The notes under the pieces were generated by a model. That model did no database searches and was not told the DNA's origin. It saw only the letters and a list, made by a program, of their open reading frames with translations. Of a stretch of DNA of 27,446 nt, positions 23,832 to 27,446 are shown piece by piece (position 1 is the stretch's first letter; each line of letters begins with the position of its first letter). The position numbers were made by a program, and so were the translations under genes. The stretch spans positions 1-27,446 of the forward strand of contig CAYHXO010000020.1 in NCBI GenBank assembly GCA_964360635.1, written 5' to 3'. The stretch comes from CALRGE01 sp964360635 (lineage in GTDB: Bacteria > Patescibacteriota > Gracilibacteria > UBA1369 > 2-02-FULL-48-14).

Positions 23832-23860
23832 AATATAGGTGAGTAAAAACTCACTGTCAA
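23832..23860 (-). promoter_or_regulatory. Promoter of the PIF1-like helicase gene
   Basis: Read on the minus strand: perfect TTGACA (23855-23860), a 17-nt spacer, TATATT (23832-23837). Only 6 nt separate the -10 from the ATG at 23825, so transcription should start at or next to the A of the start codon. Confidence 0.8.
23839..23854. repeat. Palindrome filling the spacer of the PIF1 promoter
   Basis: GTGAGT (23839-23844) and ACTCAC (23849-23854) form a perfect 6-bp inverted repeat around four A. It lies entirely between the -35 and -10 boxes, a classic site for a repressor. Confidence 0.55.
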
Positions 23861-23864
23861 GCCA

Positions 23865-24863
23865 CTATGGCATCACCGTAGCGTAAGCCATTATATAGGT
23901 CCCGTCCGCTAGTTTTGCCACAGCTGGATCTTTGATATATTTGGACTCAAGTTGATTATTTTTATCAAAAGTCAAACGAGCTCCATCTTCCATTGTCCAG
24001 GTATAGCCATCGGTAGAAAAGAATGATCTGAAACTAGTATCTCCTAGGTCAAATGCATAGAATCTAACACCTCCATCAACTTGAATTTCGTTAGCCATTA
24101 CGTATGATTTTTTACCTGAAGTGAAATCCTCTGTTTTATATAAAGTGAAAATTTTCCCGTCTTCTGAAGTCGCGTGATATTGATGCAGAGTATTTCCAAC
24201 AAGTGTGAATTGGTGCCAAAGATCACCGACTTTAAAAGTAGACGAGTCAATTGCGTCACCATTTTCCTCGAAAGAAACTCCGCCGTATGTAAAGTCATAT
24301 CCGTTTGTACCATCTGCGTAATAAATTCTTGGCGTAGGTGATCTGAAGTCTGAAGATATAAAATAAATTCTAAAAGTGCCATCTTCTAAAATTTCAACAT
24401 CTGGATCAGTTCCACTTTTAACCTGATCACCATCATATATCTTGATGTATTTATGAATCCAAGTTTTTCCTTTGTCTTGAGAAATTGCCACTGCTCCAGT
24501 ATTTGTTTTTTCTCCAACGGTATGTCCGGAATAATATATATATATTAAACCATTTTTATCAACAACAATGCTTGGCGTATTTGCCTGGTCTGCTAAAACT
24601 ATATTACTTCTCGTAAAGTTTAGGCCGTCTGTTGAAGTTGCCAACAACATTCTCATCTTCCATGGGCCATCTCCTTGCTTATCAATACCACCGATGGTTG
24701 GCTCGAAATCTGCAGTAAGTTCTGCAGGTTCATCCACATTTACTGTCTCTTGAGTAGTTGTTTCTTCTTTTGGCTGTTGTGCTGGAGGTTGAGTTGGCCC
24801 CTGCTGATTGCAGGCACTCAAAATAAGCAAACCGAGGATGGCGATTTTCAACTTTTTATTCAT
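23865..24863 (-). CDS. Lipoprotein with sialidase/BNR-like beta-propeller
   Basis: Protein of 332 aa. The N-terminus has a Lys start, a hydrophobic run and the lipobox LSAC with Cys18, so it should be a lipid-anchored surface protein. A Gln/Pro/Thr/Glu linker (about 19-55) follows. The body repeats a 'TSTDGLNFT', 'SQDKGKTWI', 'STDGYTWTM' pattern, the Asp-box (BNR) signature of sialidase-type propellers, and 'YIYYSG', 'RIYFIS' strands. Glycoside binding or hydrolysis is possible, but no catalytic residues can be named with confidence. The gene lies directly downstream of the tRNA at 24907-24982 without a clear promoter of its own. Confidence 0.85.
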   Translation of the reverse strand: MNKKLKIAILGLLILSACNQQGPTQPPAQQPKEETTTQETVNVDEPAELTADFEPTIGGIDKQGDGPWKMRMLLATSTDGLNFTRSNIVLADQANTPSIVVDKNGLIYIYYSGHTVGEKTNTGAVAISQDKGKTWIHKYIKIYDGDQVKSGTDPDVEILEDGTFRIYFISSDFRSPTPRIYYADGTNGYDFTYGGVSFEENGDAIDSSTFKVGDLWHQFTLVGNTLHQYHATSEDGKIFTLYKTEDFTSGKKSYVMANEIQVDGGVRFYAFDLGDTSFRSFFSTDGYTWTMEDGARLTFDKNNQLESKYIKDPAVAKLADGTYIMAYATVMP

Positions 24864-24906
24864 GTTGAGAAATTAATGATAGTTTTGAGCTCGTCTTCGA
24901 CGAGTA

Positions 24907-24982
24907 TGGTGGGCCAGGTTGGGATTGAACCAACGACCAAGAAGTTATGAGCCTCCTGCTCTAACCACTGAGCTACTGGCCC
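24907..24982 (-). tRNA. tRNA with CAU anticodon, probably tRNA-Ile2 (k2CAU), otherwise tRNA-Met
   Basis: A 76-nt cloverleaf with encoded CCA: acceptor GGGCCAG/CTGGCCC, D arm GCTC/GAGC with loop AGTGGTTA, anticodon loop CTCATAA (anticodon at 24947-24949), variable TGGTC, T arm GTTGG/CCAAC, A73. The D loop and the TGGTC variable loop resemble E. coli tRNA-Ile2 more than elongator tRNA-Met. If Ile2, it needs the lysidine enzyme TilS to read AUA. The anticodon stem contains two G-U pairs. Confidence 0.93.
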
Positions 24983-25021
24983 GAACTGTGAATGAACAGA
25001 ACGCCTAAAAAAGGCATGCGA

Positions 25022-25050
25022 ATATTAAAGTTAAATTGATTTATTTGCAA
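25022..25050 (-). promoter_or_regulatory. Possible promoter of the CAU tRNA
   Basis: Read on the minus strand: TTGCAA (25045-25050), a 17-nt spacer, TAATAT (25022-25027). It overlaps the stop codon of the upstream gene and would give a leader of about 35 nt. Both boxes match only 4 of 6. Confidence 0.35.
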
Positions 25051-25373
25051 ACTAACTGATCTGCTCCAACTACACCTTTAACTTTACTTGCTTGTACAAT
25101 TACATTTGCATCAACTTCTTGACCTTTTAATGGGTGAATTGTTACTAATGTTCCCTGCAAAGTGTATGGAATCCCAGCTTGAGATAAAACTTCATGCAAT
25201 GGCGCGCTTAGATTTGTATCTGATGTAAACAATGCATTGATCATTGAGCTCCGATCTTCAAATCTAATTAAAGAGCCTCTGCTATAATCAATAATATTAT
25301 CTCCATTATAAGGGATTGGTCCTTTAATTGGCACGTATGTTTCATCATTTCTAATATTTAATCCTCTATACAT
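25041..25373 (-). CDS. Hypothetical protein with operator-like palindrome upstream
   Basis: Protein of 110 aa with no recognised family. It starts 'MYRGLNIRNDE', is mixed charged and hydrophobic, and has no signal or membrane segment. The C-terminal half ('LHEVLSQAGIPYTLQGTLVTI') has alternating helix and strand, so a small alpha/beta fold is likely. A good promoter (25401-25429) with a palindrome over the -10 and start site suggests tight regulation. It lies downstream of fur on the same strand but has its own promoter. Confidence 0.65.
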   Translation of the reverse strand: MYRGLNIRNDETYVPIKGPIPYNGDNIIDYSRGSLIRFEDRSSMINALFTSDTNLSAPLHEVLSQAGIPYTLQGTLVTIHPLKGQEVDANVIVQASKVKGVVGADQLVCK

Positions 25374-25387
25374 AGTATGTTTTAAGT

Positions 25388-25404
25388 AATTGCGGTGCGC
25401 AATT
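25388..25404. repeat. Palindromic operator candidate AATTGCG-GTG-CGCAATT
   Basis: Perfect 7-bp inverted repeat around GTG. It overlaps the -10 hexamer (25401-25406) and the predicted start site of the 25041-25373 gene, so a bound protein would block polymerase; as RNA only part of it would remain. Confidence 0.55.
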
Positions 25405-25429
25405 TAAATTAAAGTCTACTGCTTGTCAA
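25401..25429 (-). promoter_or_regulatory. Promoter of the 25041-25373 gene
   Basis: Read on the minus strand: perfect TTGACA (25424-25429), a 17-nt spacer, TAAATT (25401-25406). The predicted start is near 25394, about 20 nt before the ATG. Confidence 0.65.
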
Positions 25430-25484
25430 ATTGTTCAATATCTGTCTGAACTTAGACAATCCCGATTTTTGTTCGCAAATAAAG

Positions 25485-25898
25485 CTATTTGGAAATTTTC
25501 AGTAGTTTTTTCGGCGAATTGCATGCCTCGCAAACTCCATGCAGTGTCGTAGCGACTTTGTTGATTTTGAAGTTTGAATGAGGTGAAATGCAAGAAGTGC
25601 AGATATTTATGGTTGGATATTGCAGGTTTTGGATCCCACCGCATTTTTCGCAAACAAAATGGTGATGAGGTTCTCGGTAAATCTCGAAAAAATTAATGTT
25701 TGAGTCATTTTTTATACTTGAAATTTTTTTTAGCGACTCAAGCTGGGAAAGGTTCCTGTAAACTGTTGCGAGGCTAAGTTTTGGATGGATTTTTCGAAGA
25801 CGTCGGTGAATTTCAGGTGCTTCAAGATGGCCGTCGTCATTCTTCAGAATTTCGAGGATTGCATCGCGTTGCTGGCTGTATCTTGGCTTTTTTGTCAT
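25485..25898 (-). CDS. Fur/PerR-family metal-responsive repressor
   Basis: Protein of 137 aa. Residues 1-75 are the winged-helix DNA-binding domain ('QRDAILEIL', 'LSLATVYRNLSQLE'), and the dimerisation part has the His-rich 'EPHHHFVCEKC' (Cys83, Cys86) and 'HGVCEAC' (Cys123, Cys126), the structural zinc site of Fur proteins. A third pair, Cys100-x2-Cys103, sits in the middle and is not usual. Whether it senses iron, peroxide or zinc cannot be told from the sequence. The gene is divergent from sufB; the 89-bp gap holds both promoters and a Fur-box-like site. Confidence 0.92.
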   Translation of the reverse strand: MTKKPRYSQQRDAILEILKNDDGHLEAPEIHRRLRKIHPKLSLATVYRNLSQLESLKKISSIKNDSNINFFEIYREPHHHFVCEKCGGIQNLQYPTINICTSCISPHSNFKINKVATTLHGVCEACNSPKKLLKISK

Positions 25899-25904
25899 TT
25901 ATGT

Positions 25905-25923
25905 TCTTATCATAATCATTTAA
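25905..25923. promoter_or_regulatory. Fur-box-like operator in the fur-sufB gap
   Basis: Aligned to the classical 19-bp Fur box it matches 12 positions, including nine in a row (ATAATCATT, 25912-25920). It overlaps the likely fur -10 (TATGAT on the minus strand, 25909-25914; -35 TTGCTT at 25931-25936, 16-nt spacer). Confidence 0.4.
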
Positions 25924-25948
25924 CCTTAAAAAGCAAGTCTAAATAGTA

Positions 25949-25977
25949 TTGATTCCTACTTAGTTTCAGTGTAGAGT
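25949..25977 (+). promoter_or_regulatory. Promoter of sufB
   Basis: TTGATT (25949-25954), a 17-nt spacer, TAGAGT (25972-25977). The -10 ends 10 nt before the ATG at 25988, so the leader would be about 4 nt. Confidence 0.6.
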
Positions 25978-25987
25978 CGCGGTACTT

Positions 25988-27430
25988 ATGATTTCAGATA
26001 CAAAAATCATCGAGAAGAAGCTGAAAAGCGACTATAAATACGGCTTTGTTAGCAATATTGAAGCTGATGAAGCTCCTAAAGGTCTAAATGAAGATATTAT
26101 AAGGTTTATTTCATCGAAAAAATGTGAGCCAGCCTGGTTGCTTGAGTTTAGATTGAAGGCTTTTAAGACTTGGTCTGCCTTAGTGGCTCCCACTTGGGCA
26201 AATGTGTCTTTTCCTGAGATCAATTTTCAGGAAATTATTTATTACAGCGCGCCAAAAAATAAGAGTTTGAAGAGTTTAGATGAGGTTGATCCTGAAGTTC
26301 GAGCGACATTTGAAAAATTGGGAATTCCACTTTGGGAACAGAAAAAGTTGAGCGGAGTTGCTGTGGATGCAGTTTTAGATAGTGTTTCTGTTGCTACAAC
26401 TTTCAAGGCTGATTTGGCGAAGATGGGAATTATTTTTTGTTCATTTAGCGAGGCAGTTCAGGAATATCCTGATCTGGTAAGAAAATATTTGGGTACTGTT
26501 GTTCCAAGTGCTGATAATTTTTATGCAGCTTTGAATGCGGCAGTTTTTACTGACGGTTCATTCTGTTACATTCCAAAAGGTGTGAGATCTCCGATGGAGC
26601 TTTCAACTTATTTCAGAATAAATGCAGCGAAGACCGGGCAGTTTGAGAGGACATTGATTGTGGCGGATGAAGGGGCTTATGTTAGCTATTTAGAAGGATG
26701 TACGGCTCCGATGCGTGATGAAAATCAGTTGCATGCGGCGGTGGTTGAGATAGTTGCATTAGAGAATGCGGAAGTGAAATATTCAACGGTTCAAAATTGG
26801 TATCCGGGAGATGCTGAAGGTCGTGGTGGAATTTATAATTTCGTTACTAAGCGAGGCCATTGTCTTGGTGCCAATTCGAAAATTTCATGGACTCAAGTTG
26901 AGACTGGCTCCGCAATTACATGGAAATATCCGAGTGTGATTTTGACTGGCGATAATAGCGTTGGGGAATTTTACTCCATAGCGATGACGAATCATTATCA
27001 ACAGGCGGATACTGGAACGAAGATGATTCATATTGGGAAAAATACTAAATCTCGAATTATTTCTAAGGGAATTTCTGCGGGGAAATCTGCGAATACATAT
27101 CGCGGACAGGTTAAAGTTTTGAAATCGGCAGAAAATGCGCGAAATTTCACTCAATGTGATTCACTTTTGATTGGAAAAAATTGCCAAGCTCACACCTTCC
27201 CCGAGATGTCCGTGCAAAATAAAACTTCTACAGTTGAACACGAGGCATGCACTTCAAAAATCGGTGAAGATCAGATTTTTTATTGTAATCAGCGTGGTAT
27301 TTCTTCTGAGGAAGCAACATCTATGATTGTGAATGGTTTCTGCCGCGAGGTTTTCAAAAAATTACCTTTGGAATTTTCTGTAGAAGCAGAAAGACTTTTA
27401 TCAATAAGCCTTGAAGGCAGTGTTGGATAA
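25988..27430 (+). CDS. sufB: Fe-S cluster assembly scaffold SufB
   Basis: Protein of 480 aa, the normal SufB length. With SufC and usually SufD it forms the scaffold on which Fe-S clusters are built from SufS/SufU or SufE sulfur. Family segments are seen along the whole length: 'KAFKTW', 'TDGSFCYIPKGVRSPMELSTYFRIN', 'YLEGCTAP' and the C-terminal 'FYCNQRGIS' holding the cluster-assembly Cys, followed by 'MIVNGFC'. The divergent fur gene and a Fur-box-like site suggest iron or stress control. The stop overlaps the next ATG by one base (TAATG). The Fe-S type PurF in this window would be a client of the pathway. Confidence 0.96.
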   Translation: MISDTKIIEKKLKSDYKYGFVSNIEADEAPKGLNEDIIRFISSKKCEPAWLLEFRLKAFKTWSALVAPTWANVSFPEINFQEIIYYSAPKNKSLKSLDEVDPEVRATFEKLGIPLWEQKKLSGVAVDAVLDSVSVATTFKADLAKMGIIFCSFSEAVQEYPDLVRKYLGTVVPSADNFYAALNAAVFTDGSFCYIPKGVRSPMELSTYFRINAAKTGQFERTLIVADEGAYVSYLEGCTAPMRDENQLHAAVVEIVALENAEVKYSTVQNWYPGDAEGRGGIYNFVTKRGHCLGANSKISWTQVETGSAITWKYPSVILTGDNSVGEFYSIAMTNHYQQADTGTKMIHIGKNTKSRIISKGISAGKSANTYRGQVKVLKSAENARNFTQCDSLLIGKNCQAHTFPEMSVQNKTSTVEHEACTSKIGEDQIFYCNQRGISSEEATSMIVNGFCREVFKKLPLEFSVEAERLLSISLEGSVG

Positions 27431-27446
27431 TGCTTAAAATTAAAAA
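27430..27446 (+). CDS. Start of the next gene, probably sufC (cut by window end)
   Basis: ATG at 27430 overlaps the sufB stop by one base and reads MLKIK before the window ends. SufC, the ATPase partner of SufB, commonly follows and commonly starts in this way; only five codons are visible, so the identity is inferred from position. Confidence 0.55.

Noticed and set aside
24890..24904. CTCGTC-TTC-GACGAG hairpin after the CAU tRNA as a terminator
   Set aside because: No T-run follows it on the minus strand; it may be a processing hairpin, and readthrough into the lipoprotein gene is possible.
25443..25458. TGTCT/AGACA inverted repeat after fur as a terminator
   Set aside because: Only 5 bp with a 6-nt loop and no T-run.
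1..27446. CRISPR arrays, insertion sequences, phage genes or integration sites
   Set aside because: No regularly spaced repeats, transposase or integrase motifs, or paired att-like repeats were seen.

Overview
The window is a compact, AT-rich bacterial chromosome segment carrying core genes: ribosomal proteins L11, L1 and S20, dUTPase, dTMP kinase, FolD, PurF, PurD, Maf, Fur and SufB. UGA is used as a stop (for example in the purF/purD overlap), so the code is standard. Almost no start codon has a Shine-Dalgarno sequence. Many have a readable -35/-10 promoter only 6 to 36 nt upstream of the start, which implies leaderless or short-leader mRNAs. Together with small hypothetical proteins, a PIF1-WYL helicase and very large MoxR/vWA proteins, this fits a candidate phyla radiation (Patescibacteria) genome. 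That placement is an inference from style and content, not a phylogenetic result.

Layout. 43-2884: a small HNH-nuclease N-domain-like protein without an HNH domain, the rplK-rplA pair ending in a terminator, dut, and a putative lipoprotein transcribed toward dut. 2884-3471: a dTMP kinase. 3450-10333 (minus): two giant cytoplasmic proteins. One is a beta-propeller/coiled-coil/MoxR-type AAA+ ATPase of 1246 aa. The other, directly downstream, is a 1035-aa protein joining a transglutaminase-like (TGL) protease fold to a C-terminal vWA domain. 10506-10579: an aberrant tRNA with its own promoter and terminator. 10750-11505 (minus): a tight three-gene operon in which two tiny DUF5678-like proteins flank a retropepsin-like aspartic protease.

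11610-15272: folD-purF-purD, linking one-carbon folate metabolism to the first two steps of purine synthesis. 15250-20125 (minus): a coiled-coil protein followed by two tandem paralogues (695 and 819 aa). Each has a TGL Cys-His-Asp triad with the same spacing as in the vWA-TGL protein. 20180-21255 (minus): maf and a YtxH-like protein with a lysine/alanine tail. 21327-21692: rpsT, which carries almost the same tail. 21695-24863 (minus): two small proteins, a PIF1-like helicase with a WYL-like C-terminus, and a sialidase/BNR-like lipoprotein. 24907-24982: a CAU tRNA, probably Ile2. 25041-25898 (minus): a hypothetical protein behind an operator-like palindrome, and a Fur regulator. 25988-27446: sufB and the first codons of the next gene, probably sufC.

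The most unusual content is the set of giant intracellular MoxR, vWA and TGL proteins. Three proteins share the triad geometry within 17 kb, which suggests a chaperone- or ATPase-driven protein-processing or assembly system of unknown target. The link between the two loci is inferred from shared domains and proximity.
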